64,000 nt of DNA from Eonycteris spelaea (Eukaryota > Chordata > Mammalia > Chiroptera > Pteropodidae), in contig PUFA01000210.1 of assembly GCA_003508835.1 (NCBI GenBank), positions 872,501-936,500 of the forward strand. The letters are read 5' to 3'. Position 1 is the first letter of the stretch; every line of letters starts with the position of its first letter. A program made the translations under genes and the position numbers. Shown one piece after another: positions 1 through 36,415 of the stretch. The notes beneath the pieces were generated by a model. That model was not told the DNA's origin. It did no database searches and saw only the letters and a list, made by a program, of their open reading frames with translations.

Positions 1-1228
1 TGGCAGCAAAGCAGGTTAAAAAAGACTTTTACTAGGCAGCAAACTTCATAATAGTCACCAGTGTAATTTGGTCATTAGATAACTAAGGTGATGTTATTGA
101 GAATGAGGGAGGTGGCACTCTAACAGTTCTCTGATGAGGCCACACTGGAAATAATGGGTATCCTGATCCTGGGATAATACTATAAAAGGCATGTAGAACA
201 CTAAAGTACTTTAGTGTTAAAGTACTTTAGGAGACTGACTAGAATGATGAAAGGGCTAGACATTATGTAAAATAAGGAATAATTGAAAGAACTTGGGAAA
301 CCTGCTGATTGTTAAATGTAGTTCTTCAGAACTCTTGGTGAAACTACACGGAAGCAATTTGATTAGTATAATGACGATCTCCGTTAAAGGGTCTAAAACT
401 GAATAGATTGCTTTGGAAAATAGTGAGTTTATAACATAAGAATCAAACACTGGATTATTAATCATCAGAGACATTATAAAGGAAATTTAAACATTGATTG
501 GATAGTGGACTAAAGTATTTAAGGTCTTGTTCAACCTTGAAGTTTAGTGTTTCTGGCAATGTTGTACCCCATGACAAGTAACAGTGTACTGTCTTACCAG
601 CCTCCCTCTAACTTCTTTCTGAACTCTATAATTGACCCTACACAGGGATAACTTAAGAAAAGCTAGTTTATATAAGTAATGGGATGTGAATATGTAGTAA
701 TATCTGGAATATGAAAACTTTGTTCCCAAACTTAAAATATTGATTTTTTCTCTTTATAAAAATAAAAGATGATCATAAAATAAGATCAAAAGTGTAAAGA
801 AGAAAGTAAAAAAATCATGAGAAACACACCAATCAGTTAAAACCACTGTTTAATGTTTTGATGAATTATCTTTTAGATATCCTTTTATTGACTCTTCTAC
901 TAACCTAGTTATGTAAGATCCTCCCTTGGTTATTTAGCCTTCTACAAGTTGCACCCAGCAAAATTTTAGATATTCAGAAAATTAATGTATGGGGAAAAAT
1001 GAACTATAGAATTGCCTGTTTGTGAAACCTGAGAAACAAGCACAAGCTGGGAGAATTCCTTTTGCTTCTGTTTTTCATTCCATTTCCATTACTCTTTGAA
1101 TGCTAACAGCCTTGATAGTATTACAGTCAATTCTTCTTTTCCCTCATCTACAAATCAAATCCTTTTTTGATTAAATGCAAGTTTCAAGCTATACATAATC
1201 CTCTGGAAAAGAAGGATTCCATGTTCTA

Positions 1229-1412
1229 AATATGAGAGGCAGTATAGCACTGTTAAGAGCTTGAGCTTCAGAGTCATTTGAACCTACGTTTAATCTAGGC
1301 TGCCTCATAGTAAGTGTGTGGCCTCGGGTAAGTTGCTTAACTTCTCTCTGTCTCACTTTCCTTGTCCATAAAATGGGAATAGTAAGAGAATCTACTTGAG
1401 TTGTGAGTATAC
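1229..1412 (+). repeat. MIR SINE
   Basis: Contains the ancient MIR core: a stretch resembling loss of a characterised state with fever-like wording is absent, but the diagnostic order is present, namely gagcttcagagtcatttgaa, then ctgcctcatagtaagtgtgtg, then taagttgcttaacttctctc and cataaaatgggaatagta. This is the usual MIR layout on the plus strand. It is an inert old SINE inside a CHEK1 intron. Confidence 0.8.
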
Positions 1413-1464
1413 AGGAGATTTATATAAACACCTGTGTACCCACCTGCCTTAAAATATAAAACAT

Positions 1465-1900
1465 TACACGTATATGCACTGCTCACAGCAGTGGTGTTTA
1501 TAATAGCAAAAACTAGAAACAACCCCAAATGTCTATCAACAAGAGAATAGATAATTATGAAATGGATGATTTACAGCTACAAGTAAGGACACGGATGAAT
1601 TTCTGGAATATGATATAAAGCAAAAAAAGAAGGTTGTAAAAGAATTCAGACAAGAATTCTATTTATATGAAGTTTAAATCAAATATATTGTTTAGAGGTA
1701 CAAATGTGGGGGGGGAATCACAAAAGAAGGGACATAATAAAACTTAGAATAGTGGTTATTTCTGAGAAGGGAATGAAGAGAATATATTTAGAGAGGTATT
1801 TATAGGAGATTTCAAAGGAAATAGAATGTTCTTAACTGGGTATTGGATCAGGGGATGTTCATTGTATTGTTCTTCATATCTTGCTTATTATTTAAACATT
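1465..1900 (+). repeat. L1 3'-end fragment, old
   Basis: The phrases tataatagcaaaaactagaa, caaccccaaatgtctatcaa and gatataaagcaaaaaaa occur in the order seen near the 3' end of old mammalian L1s. It is divergent and short. The subfamily cannot be set by eye. Confidence 0.55.
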
Positions 1901-2319
1901 TTTTTGTTTTTATTCAATAATAATAATCTTTTAAAAAAGAAATAGAACATTATCAGTATAGTTGAAGTCCTTCTGTGTATTCCCTCACAAATATATTTCC
2001 CTTTCTTTTTCTCAGAAGTAACCACTGTCCTCAATTTAAAATTTGTTATATGCAGTTCTCTAATCTGTATATTATGTTGAAGACATTATGAAACAACAAA
2101 ATCCAAGGAATACTGTGGTCATCCATTAATATATTCATTGATTACTACTAATAAATAACTTTAAACTCTTAATCTCAGTGGTTTGTCAAGATTGTGTTAC
2201 ATACAGATATTAAAAGGATAATTACAGTAGTTACTGCCCAAGTCAAATACAGGTAAACGTTATCAATGGCTTACATATTGTGCAGATGTGCTTGATTTTT
2301 AAAGAATTAATTTCTTCTT

Positions 2320-2840
2320 TTGGGACAGTTGTTCAATGATGACTGTTTTACAGTTTTGTGCACAGACTCAATATAAAAATTTGATCATGTTATAATATTT
2401 GTTATGACACTTGCCTTTTTTTCATTTTTAACTGATATCGTATTCCATGTTGGTACAAAGCGATAGACCTTTTTTTAAAACAATTACCTACATAGTTTCA
2501 TTGTGTAAATGCATTATAAGATTTAATCATTTCTTTATTGATGGACATTTAAGTTATTTACAAATAATATTGCTAGGAATATCCTTATGATTGTGAATTT
2601 GTAGGAGAATATCTGTGTCTGTGGTCCTAGAAGTAGAAATTGTTAGTTCAAAGAGTGTGTGACTATTTCAAATTTTTGCATATTGCCCTCTAAAAACGTT
2701 GATAATAGGGAATCTTCCTTATTAACTAAGACCAAGTTAGATTCCCTTGCTATAAGAACTTGTAATGCTCTATATTTTTATAATCTCCACAACAGTTGTC
2801 TGTTGTTAGTCTTTTTCCATAATTTATCCACCTACATTGG
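2320..2840 (-). repeat. Old L1 3'-end fragment, antisense
   Basis: The run ttgatggacatttaagtta, then a bulge containing aatattgctaggaatatcc, then attgttagttcaaagagtg, is the reverse-strand signature of old L1 3' ends. No coding content. Confidence 0.5.
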
Positions 2841-3450
2841 CTAGCACAGTATCACTCAGTTACAGTAGACATTTTCCAAATATAAGTTAGTTGAAAGCTC
2901 TGCCTGCAATTTGTTGTTGTTGAAGATAGGAAGTTAGAGTGGAAATTTGCTTTTCTGATTTATTTCTTTGACAAGTTTCCTCCTCTTTTTCTAAAGTTAG
3001 CCACTTTGACAAGAAGTTCTGGTGGTGTGGGACTTCAGTTTTATTGTGTGTTTTACATAGTATTTTCTTCCTGCCAACAGGATTTGTTTGCTGTTGGGAA
3101 AGCTGTGCCTAGTATATTATTGATGTCTCCTTCCTGCTTCCTGCACAACTCAGTGAAGGGCTTGCCTCTTTCAGCCTAAGTTTGGAATGCCCTTTTCCAT
3201 AAGGGCAGCCCCTTTTGACTTCACTGTCTTTCTTTAATCTGGTCCAAACTGTTTAGTGTATTGATCATATTTCTCTGAAATTAATAGAAGTGATGAGGCC
3301 TTTTTCTAATTTTAGCTAAATGATGTTGTCTTTTATTCTTTAAAAAAATTTTTTTTTTGGTCATTTAAAAGTAGAGAAGTTCTACAAACCATAAATAACA
3401 CCACACCAATGGTTTGTTTGGTTTTTTTTTTTAAAACTCGATTTCTTTAA

Positions 3451-26945
<23,495 letters not shown>

Positions 26946-27134
26946 TAGATCCATTGGCTCTGGGAGTCCTGGTGAATATAGTGCTGCTACGTTGACATTA
27001 TTCTTCCTAGAGAAGATTATCCTATTCTGCAAACTGCAAACAATAGTCCCTAAAGAGTTGTCTTCCCTCCAGCCAAACATTTCTAATTTTTTTTGTATGT
27101 TCTGCACATAAATAATACCTATATTTTAATTGTA

Positions 27135-27140
27135 AATAAA
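27135..27140 (+). terminator. CHEK1: Candidate CHEK1 polyadenylation signal
   Basis: AATAAA lies 190 bases after the stop codon and is the first canonical hexamer downstream. Position and strand fit a short CHEK1 3'UTR, but other downstream signals could be used too. Confidence 0.55.
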
Positions 27141-28279
27141 ACTTTGGGAAAGGGATGGATAGAATTTATTGGATATTTCTTCATCTATGTTTATTGTCTA
27201 AATTTTAGACTCACCTGGTGGAAACCAAGCTTTGGGGATATGTGAGTTTACCAGCTTGTATATACTAACATAATGAAAAGATTATACTCTTGTCCCATTT
27301 TTACCAAAACATGAGCTTTATCCAAAAAGTACATATTGTTTCCACAATAATTTAATTAAGTGGATGAATTAGTAAAAACAGTCCTCGTGACTTTTGGACA
27401 GTAGATTTATCAGTCCGAAGTAAAGCCAACTTTAAAAAAATATATCCCTAAGATTTGTACTCATATTTTGAAAAGGGCCTGACCAAGTATATAAACGCAT
27501 TTTTGGACTGTAATTATTAATTAAAATTGCAAGTAGGTATGGTTTTTCTGGTGTAGTTAATAAATATAAATACAAAATACAGGCTGGTTTGTCTTTCAAA
27601 TAGAAGTTGAACATAAACTCATGCTTAACTACCTTTACTCTAAAATTATTGTTGCACATTTTAAATATTTTTCTATATTTCTTTCACAGTCATTTTAATT
27701 CTTTATTACAGAAATAAATTCTGTTTTGAAAATGAATAGCCAACTCTGTGAACTTATTGGTGACTAGGCTTTCTAGGTGGTAAAGAATAAAAGAAGAGGG
27801 AAAAAATAACACAGTAATAGAAATAGATCTGATTCCTGGTTCTTTTATCTGTTAGGTTTACCAAGACTTTGCTCTTCTAATAAAATTTATATTAACTTTT
27901 GAACATATTAGATTGAGACCCTGTATTCTTTTTTCCTTGATAATTTATAAAAATCCATCGATTATCTTAGTTTGAAGCCAAGGACATATGAAATTTTATG
28001 GTTAGAGTGTGTACATGTTAGTAAATTGTGCTACTGCAGTATACCCGTAGGAGGAATAAATTTTAAACAATAGGTGGCCCCTAAGAATTGAGTCAGTAAA
28101 ATTCAAATATGAAGAAAGTTGGTTCTTGAGAATCATCAGCCACCATCAGTAACTTCAAATACAAAGTTATCTCTGGGTTTGACCTCTCCCTGAGCTCTAG
28201 ACTTTTATAGCTACAGCCTACCTAGCATTTCTGTTTCTAATGGTCATCTTATGACCTAAAACAATTTTTGGTCTCTTTC
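27141..28279. other. Intergenic, possibly CHEK1 3'UTR extension
   Basis: AT-rich sequence downstream of the first CHEK1 poly(A) signal. No exon or named repeat is seen. Confidence 0.4.
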
Positions 28280-29140
28280 CTCCACCTTGTTCCTTTCCAG
28301 TTTCCCCCATCTCAGTAAATATTACATTTAGCTTTTCAGTTGCTTAAGCAAGAACTCTAAAAATCATCCTTGACATGATTTTCATATTCTACATTATTAT
28401 TACAGCAAATCTTATTCAATTAAAATAATATCCAAATATATCCCCCTTAACACCCCGACGAGTACCACTCTAGTTGAAGGCCTTCTTGTCTTTTCGTATC
28501 ACTATTCCTCAACAGTTCAGAAAAGAAGTCAGAACGATCCTTCTAAAATGTGAATCGTGTATCTCCTCCCCTGCTCTCAACTCGCATGGCTTTTCATCAC
28601 GCTTCAAACAAAATTCAAAAACTTTCTCTTAAAACCTACATGGCTTTATGAGATCTGTCCTTCGGCCACTTCAGCCTCACCTGCTCTTCTTCTACTCGTT
28701 CATCCTGCTGTTGCCACATCGGCTCTGCTGTTCTGCTCACAACATAGCGCATTCTCAGCTCAAGTTCTTTTCGTTTGCTGTTTCCTTTACCCAGAGTACT
28801 TCACTCCCAAATATTTGTGTGGTTTGTGCTTACTCTAAGTCTTTGCTTGAATGTTACCCGTTTATGCAATTTTTCCCCTGACTTAACTAATTACCTCACC
28901 TCTGTCACTCTTTTATTTTTTGTAACACTTATTATCTGACATTGTAGGTTATTTTTATTTCTCTATTAAATGTCTGTTTCCTCCCCCCGCCATGGGAATA
29001 TGTAATATATAAGCTCCTTAAGATCAGGGACCTTGTCCTGTTCTGTCCTGTCCTGTTCAGTTCTGTATTCCCAGTACCTAGAACAGAGTCTGATATATTA
29101 CAGCACACAATAAACAGTTGTTTAATGAAGAAAGAGACAC
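28280..29140 (+). repeat. L2 LINE 3' portion
   Basis: The L2 terminal pattern is clear: taagctccttaagatcaggg, then ttcccagtacctagaacaga, then cacaataaacagttgttta. Upstream text such as catggcttttcatcacgctt and ctttatgagatctgtccttc also fits L2. Confidence 0.7.
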
Positions 29141-29189
29141 TCATTTGATCTTAACTACCCTCAGAATATATCTGGAAGCTCAATACTTC

Positions 29190-29840
29190 TCTCCATTTTA
29201 TACTTACTACTGTAGTTCAGCCTCCTTCATTTCCTCCCTGGATTTCTTAATAAAAATGAGTGTCTCCTGCTTCTACTCTTGCCGTTTACCATCCTTTTCT
29301 TTACCTAGATCATAAGGGTTTTTTTTTGTTTTTTTTGTTTTTGTTTCGTTTTAAGGTAAATTATACTGTGACACTCCCTTACTTAAAAACTTCCCATGGC
29401 TTCCCATTGAATCAAGTCTGGAATCTAAATTCTTTGCTCTGGCTGACCTGGCCCAGCATGACTCACCCCTCTGTCCTCTTTGCTCTCTGTACTACAGGCA
29501 GAGTAGCCTTTCTGTTTTTTGAGTAAGCAGAGGCTCATTCCCTTCCAGGCTTTGACACTTAACAGCTTTCTCTACCAGGAACCCCTTTTGGTAGTTTGCA
29601 TGGCTGATTCAGCATTCAACTCTGCCTGAATGTTTCTACTTCCCTCAATCACTATCACATTATTCTGTTTTCTTCATAGGATTGATCACTCACTATCTGA
29701 TATTTTATTGTCTGTCTCCCCTACCACAATGTAAATTTAGACTTTGTCATTCCTTTTCACCCTTGTATATCCTGTATATAGAGCAGTACCTGGAATACAG
29801 TAGATAATAAATATATGTTGAATAATGAATGAATGGTGAA
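29190..29840 (+). repeat. Second L2 LINE 3' portion
   Basis: Contains cttcccatggcttcccattg, aggctttgacacttaacagc and the L2 end cagtacctggaatacagtag followed by ttgaataatgaatgaatg. It lies in tandem after the previous L2, in the same orientation. Confidence 0.7.
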
Positions 29841-30480
29841 TTAAGTATCAGATGAGGAAAATTGCCATAGAACAGTGTAAAGGTGATTAGATGGATAGTA
29901 AACTTTATTGGCTATTAGAATTTGTGTAGACTGGTAAGAAAAGTTCAATTCAGATTTGGATAGACTAGCTCTGACGTTTGTGATTATGTGAGCATTAGTA
30001 ATTGCCTCTATAAAGAGGCTGATAACTACCTTTTAGAGTCATTTTTAATCTTAAATGTCTTAGTGCAAATGAAGTATATTGTGTTACACAAAAAGGCATT
30101 AGATAAACGTAAGCTGCCATAATTTTTTTTGTAGTGTTCATTATGCTATTGGGAGAAGCTATTTGCTCCATTATTAAAGTAGTATCTGCTTTATCAATGA
30201 AAATGCAAGTGTAGAGGTGGGGGAGAGAATTTATAACAGCTAAAATTTGATGGAAAGATCAGCCTATGCTGTGTGTATAGTATATGTGATGTTGAGATAA
30301 ATATAAATATAAAATATCTACAGTTTAACAAGCAATTGTAAAATTAGCATCTGTTTAATCATAACTCATTTGAAGAAAGATCATTTCCAAACCATCAGAA
30401 GCCTTCCCGTATATGTATCCCTTTCCAACCGTAACCTATTCCTTTCCCTCAGAAATAATCACAAAATTTATTTTTATAGT
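29841..30480. other. Intergenic, no feature
   Basis: AT-rich sequence without a gene or repeat that I can name. Confidence 0.4.
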
Positions 30481-33400
30481 AATCCTTTCTTTGGTTTTCT
30501 TAGTTTTCTTAGCAATTTATACATCTTTAAATGATATAGTTTCTTTTTGCCTGTTTTTGACCTTTATATGAATGAAATTATGCTGTTATGTATTTTGTGC
30601 AAGTTTCTTTATATTCATGGTATTGCATGTGCGAATTCATTGATTTTAATTGCTATATGGATACCATTAATGAACATCCTGCAGATATTTTTTCATTCTC
30701 CTGCTAATGGATATCTGGGTTGTTTACAGTTCAATGCTGTCATTAACAGTCCTGCTAAGAACATTCTTGTACTGTCCATGAGGTTCTCTAGGCCATGGCG
30801 AGGAGGGTACTACACCTTGGAGTGTCCTTGCTGGGTTCTAGGTTATGCATATCTTAAACTTTCGTAGAATAATAGCAAACTGGTTTCTAAAGTGATCGTA
30901 CCAATTTATACTGCCCTTATAAAGAGTAGCAATGACTGGAAAAAACAGTTTGGAATGACCTACTAAAGTATAAGAATTTTCATGGCAGAATGAAAAAATA
31001 TGTTGCTAATATTCCAAATTTTCACCTATATTCGATGTTATCAGTCTCATTTTTTGCCAAGTCGTTGGTGTGTGATATCTGTGTGTTGTTAATTGCTTGT
31101 TCCTAAGTTTAAATGAGGTTGAGTGTCTTATGTCTGTTCCAGTCTTTTGCTCATTTTTCTATTGTGTTTTCTTTTTCTTAATGATTCCAGTTCTTCATAT
31201 GTTCAGCATGCTAATTCTTTGTCAGTTACATGTGTTTGCACGCATACTCTCCCATTCCGTTATTGTTTCACACTTCATGGAAGTTGGTGATTTTCATGTC
31301 GTCCAATTAAGATCTTTTCTCTGGCTAACATGTTTTCTTTCTTATTTAAAATTTCATTCCCTACTTCAATATTATGAAAATTTTCTCCTATATTCTACAA
31401 GTTTTATAGGTTTGGCTTTCATAGATTTACATTTTCCTGAAAATGGTTTTTGTGTATAATCTGAAAGGTCAAGTTTTTATTTTTCTCCCCCATACGACTA
31501 TTTCGTACTGATTATCGAAAAGATTATCCTATTCCCGCCGTTCTTCATTGATATCCATCACTGTTTAGATTTTTTTCTTTTTTAGTACGTTTGAATCAGA
31601 ATCCCAATAAAGTCCCACTAGCAATTGACTGATGTCTTTTAAGTTTCTTTGGTCTGTAAATTCCCCCTTTATTCTCCCTGTCTCTGATTCTTTCCCCTTG
31701 CCGGTTATTGGTAAACGAATCCAGCTGGTTTACCCTATCGTTTTCTTCAGTCTGAATTTGCATCACTAGGGTACAGTTTCACATGTTACCTCTATCTTCT
31801 GTTTCCTGTAAATACACATATTGAGAATACTAGTCCTGTGTCAATGACGGGTACTACTTATACGCATTTAAATAATACATTCCCCTCCACCACCTCATGC
31901 CACAAGTTTTCATGTGTTATATTTTTGTTATCTGACTTAAATATTTTTCTAATTTCTTTATGACGTGTTTTTTTGACCTATGGCTTGTTTAGAATTACAC
32001 TTCTGAATTGCTTTTACTTAAAAATTTTTATTGAGATAATTTATATACACAAGATTTATCCTTTAACGTGTACCCGTCAGTGGTTTTTAGTGTGTTCACA
32101 GTATTTGTGTGGCCATTGCCACTATCTAATTCCAAAACGTGAACATCACTCCTTTTTCCCTCCCTCAGCCCCTGGGAAACACTAATCTACCATCTGTATG
32201 AATAGATTTGTTTATTCTGTTCATTTAAAGGAATTGTATATATATGTGGCCTTTTGTGTTTGGCATCTTAATGTTTTCAAGTTCATCATATTGTAGCATG
32301 TATCAGTGCTCCGTTTCCTGTTCATGGCTGAATAATATTTTATTGTATCTATAAACCACATTTTGTTTGTTCATTAGGTGATGGACATTTGTGTTTGAAC
32401 AAAGGCTATCATGAAAAAGGCTACGTGAACATTATTGTACAGATTTTCATGAACATTATTAATATATTTTCGATTGTCTTGGGGTATATACCTAGAAGTA
32501 GAATTGCTGGGTGGTTATAGTTTTATGAATATTTTAAATTGATTTTTAGCTTAATTGTATTGTTATCAAACATACTTTGTATGGTTTCAGTATTTTGAAA
32601 TTTGTCGAGTCTTGCATGGTGGTCCATAATACTCCATGTGTGCTTAAATAGTCCATGTGTGCTTAAAAAGAATATGGTGTGTACAGTTGTTGGGTACAGA
32701 CTTCTATATATATATATATGTAATCAACTCAGGTAATTGTGTTCAAATTTTCTATATCCTTTCTACTTTTCTAATGAATTATTGAAGAAGTAAGTTAAAA
32801 TCCACTGTAATTGTAGATTTGTGTGTTTCTACTTGGGTTCTATTAATTTTGCTTTATGTTATTTTAGGGCTGTATTCTTAGGCTGCATATAATTGTGAAT
32901 TAAACTATTTAGAATTGACCCTCTTTATAGATGTAGTAATACTTTTTAATAAAGCTCTGTATGCTTTTTTGTTTCTTGTTTTCATTTGTTTTTTATACGA
33001 ATTTTAAAAAATAAAAATTAAGTCATACAAATAAGTAAAGCCATCATCACAAGCTTTCTTTGCATGGCACCTTTTTTATCCTTTAACTTCTAAATCATGT
33101 AAAATATAGCTCTTTTAATTATTTTTTTAACCTAGTCTGACAATCTTTGTCTTTAAACTGGAGCACTTATTCCATTTAAACTCAGTATAATTACTGACAT
33201 TTTTGGATTTATATCTACCATCTATTTTGATCCCACTGGATTTATTTTTTTTTTGTTTTAATCTTGCTTAGTATTTTCTTTAAAATCATTTTATCTATTC
33301 TCCTCTCCTAGTCTAACCTATATCTTCTATTTTTTTTTTTTTTTGAGGGGAGTAGATTCTGTAGAATTTACAATATCCATGCTTATCAAAGTCTGAAATT

Positions 33401-33735
33401 AATCCTTTGTCCTCTTTCTGGACAATCAAAAGACTTTAAACTTTTCGAGTTTATATACTATTATATTGTATATTTTAATATGTATGTATTTGTATGTAAA
33501 TATGTCTTTAAAGTTGGAAATTCCTTTTGGGCGATCTGCTTAGAAGTTCCTACTACTTCACTTTTCCTCTCAGTCTTAACACAAAAGTTTGGGTGTGCTT
33601 CCTTTGTGCTCTGAGGGTACCCTGCACTTTCCCTGTATGGTAGAAATGATGGTTGAATTTCCCGTAACCACTGTTAATAAGATCTTAAGGATTTAAAATA
33701 ACAACTGTTAAGACTCCAAATAAAGAATCATAAAA
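30481..33735 (-). repeat. Antisense L1 sequence, old, probably more than one copy
   Basis: Two 3'UTR-like starts are visible on the reverse strand: about 30540-30900 (atgaatgaaattatgctgtt; atggatatctgggttgttta) and about 32020-32520 (gtcagtggtttttagtgtgt; agaattgctgggtgg). ORF2-like antisense text follows each. All frames are decayed. Confidence 0.55.
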
Positions 33736-33743
33736 CCCCAAGG

Positions 33744-34733
33744 GCAACCCAAATGGCATAGATGATAGAGGCTCTGTTCATCCTCTGGCAACCAAATCAA
33801 AATTGTGACGGAAACAAGGAGCAGCAGCAAGGAAAATTGCCTGGGATCTTGACGAACCAAGCCATACATCTACGGAGAACTCCAAGAAAGCACCCTGCAA
33901 CACCAAAAGGCAGGACGGTTGCAAGGATGTGGGGCAATCCTGTCTCCAGCGGCTGAGTGAGACGGAGGCTGTGTGGCAAGCAGCAGCAGCAGCAGCAGCA
34001 GCAAAGCCTCTTAAAGGGGCCGCATCCGCAAGCGGATTTTCACGGTGATGGGCCTGCTCACTCTGAGCACTCTAGGGCTGATTTGGCTGCACGCAGGGGC
34101 ACCAGGGACTTACAGGGAGACACTGTCGGAGTGAGGGCCTAGGCGAGCTCGCTGGTACAGAGTGCCTGCGGTATCCATTATTCCCTGTTGAGCTCTCCCC
34201 ACTACCAAGTTCACTGGCAAGGCACTGCCATAGCCGTGATGTCATCAAACTAGTTCACAGAGGTCGCTCTGCCCAAGATTCCCTGAAACCCCACCTCCCC
34301 AAACTCACGGCCACACCCAAGTCACATCTAGGAATATCCTCAGTGTTAGTCAGGTGCTCCTTGTGAGACTCACACTTTTGGGGGGAGCTAGCTTCGAGTT
34401 TCTGGTGTGGCCTTTTGACGGCAACTATAAGCACAGCGTCTGTGGATGTTTGCTGTATTTAACAGTGGCTCCAGAGGGGCACAGGCTTGGCTAAATTTGG
34501 CCTGCAGCTAAACCCCTCTCAGGACCGTGCCACTGGACACCCACTTCACAAATCCACACAATAAGGCTGAGAGACTTAGGAAGCTTTGCTTAGTTCAATA
34601 GAAACAGACACAGAAAGGCAGCCAAAATGGAAAGACAAAAGAAACCGAAACGATATAAGAAACAGATCAGATCCAGATATAATTGAGTCAAGTAATCCTA
34701 ACAGATGCAGAGTTCAAACACTGGGTTTATAGA
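33744..34733 (+). mobile_element. HAL1 5' half, second copy, fused to NOL7 sequence
   Basis: Homologous along its length to 4011-4950 of the complete HAL1: tagaggctctgttcatcctc, gcaaggaaaattgcctggga, gaaacagacacagaaaggca, and an ORF1 start at 34627. It breaks inside ORF1 at about 34733, after gatgcagagttcaaacactg, where NOL7-derived sequence begins directly. No HAL1 3' half is found downstream. Confidence 0.75.
33979..34003. repeat. CAG repeat inside the HAL1 copy
   Basis: About seven and a half CAG units. The matching place in the complete HAL1 (about 4233-4243) has only short ggcagtggcag, so this copy gained the run. Confidence 0.85.
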
Positions 34734-35252
34734 GGTGGTCCAGCGCGGCATGGGCCATGGTGGCAGCTCCGGCTGTATGCATCCTGCACGCCGACCGTAG
34801 CGATGTTGGATGAGGGACAGCGCACCTCGGAGGAAGGAGGAGGCAGAGCACGGCCTGTTGCTTCAGGGCAGCCCAGCAGCGCACTGCCACCCAGCCGTGA
34901 AAAGAAGACGAGGAAAGAGGATGACAACTTTGACGGGGCCGCGGAGGAGCTGGCTTTCACCAGTGCCCAGGCGGAAAAGCAAGGAAGAGGAGTGGTGAGT
35001 TCGGGAGATGGAGCACAGGATAAAACATTCCTGAAGGAGAAGAGAAGCGATGTGAGGAGCTGTTCATCAAACAAAGAAAAGAAAACTCCTAACAAGACAC
35101 TATTCTAGAGATGTTAACTACAGCTTCACAGGCTAATAGCAAAAGAAATCACCAGGAAAATTAAAAGAAGTTAATTTGCAGAAGAAAAATGAAGAATGTG
35201 ATAAAGGAAGTGATTCCAAGAAAGCTAAGGAAAAAGTACAAAAAGTACAGTC
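34734..35252 (+). pseudogene. NOL7: NOL7 retro-pseudogene fragment, 3'-truncated
   Basis: An intronless stretch resembling the mRNA of NOL7, a nucleolar protein. Across shifting frames I recognise DEGQ, the SSEEE-like acidic start, EDDNFDGAAEELAFTSAQAE, LKEKR and EELFIKQRK-type text, and [20 protein letters not shown] followed by QKVQS. These agree in order with NOL7 from the start codon region (ATG near 34758) to about two thirds of the protein. Several indels and stops kill the frame. It ends abruptly at gtacagtctatc, with no 3' end and no poly(A) tail, and its left side is fused to a HAL1 5' half. It is not an active gene; the identification rests on remembered NOL7 sequence. Confidence 0.8.
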
Positions 35253-36415
35253 TATCATATTTCATTCCTTTTTAAGGCTGCATAATATTCCATCATATGT
35301 GTATACCACATTTTGTCTATCCATTTATTCTGCAATGGAGATTCAGATTGCTTCTACTTGTCTATTGTGAACAATGCTGCCTTGAACGTGGGTATGCAAG
35401 TATCTATTGAGTTTCTACTTTCAATTCTTTTAGTTATATACCAAAGTGGAATTGCTGAATCATATGGTAATTCTATTTTTAATTTTGGGGGGAACCATAT
35501 ATTTGCCATAACGGCTGTATCATTTTACATTCTCACCACCTATGCATAATCTCCTGCCCAGGTGTCTGTCAGTCTGTAGTTCCCCTGCAACTTTCACAAG
35601 CAGTGCTCACTGCTCTCGGTTGTTGTTGTTTTTCCAGCCTAAGATCTGAGCTATGCTGCTTTTCCGTACCTGAGCTCTGGAGTTAATTGAAACAGAGCAT
35701 TTCCTCAGGTGGCCTATGCATATTTTGTTAGATTTATATCCAATGTTTTTTAGCCATTGGAAATGACACTATTTTTAGTTTTAATATTTAAGTTTTCATT
35801 GCTAGTATAGAAATATAATTGATTTTTGTATGTCGGTATTGTTTTCTATGACCTTGCTGAAATCTGAAATCACTAATTAGTTCTAGGAGTGTTTTTGTAA
35901 ATGTCTTCAAATATTCTACATTGAGCATCATGTCATCTGCAAATAGGGACAGTTTCATTTATTTTTGATCTTTATGCATCTTTTTTTTCTGCCCTACTGC
36001 ACTGACTGGAACTTCCAGCACTACATGAGACAAAATTCTTCCTAATCTTAGAGGGAAATCATTCAGTTTTTTGTAATTAAGGATGATATTAATCTGCAGG
36101 ATTTTTTTTTCTTAAATTGAGGAAAATCCTCTGTTTCTGCTTTTCTGAGAGTTTAATATGAATGATCGTTGAATTTTGGTAAATACTTTTCTCTGTATGA
36201 ATTGATATGATAATGTTGTTTTCCTGTATGTAGTCTACTAATATGATTGATTACATTGATTTTCAAATACTGAGCTAGTTCTGCACCTACGAAATAAAAC
36301 TTCTTGATCATGGTGTGTAATTTTTTTTTTTTTTACATATTATTGAATTCTATTCAATAATATTTTATTCAGGATTTTTTTGTCTATAATCACAAGAGAT
36401 AGTAGTTTGTGGTTT
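35253..36415 (-). repeat. Antisense L1 (3'UTR and ORF2 part)
   Basis: Starts with the reverse L1 3'-end text (ggctgcataatattccatca; tccatttattctgcaatgg; gaattgctgaatcatatggt) and runs into ORF2 antisense (atgtcatctgcaaataggga; cttcttgatcatggtgtgta). It is cut at 36416 by an LTR and appears to resume at 37663. Confidence 0.7.

Noticed and set aside
34683..35108. 141-residue open frame on the plus strand
   Set aside because: It crosses the HAL1-NOL7 junction and does not follow the NOL7 frame throughout; it is a pseudogene shadow.
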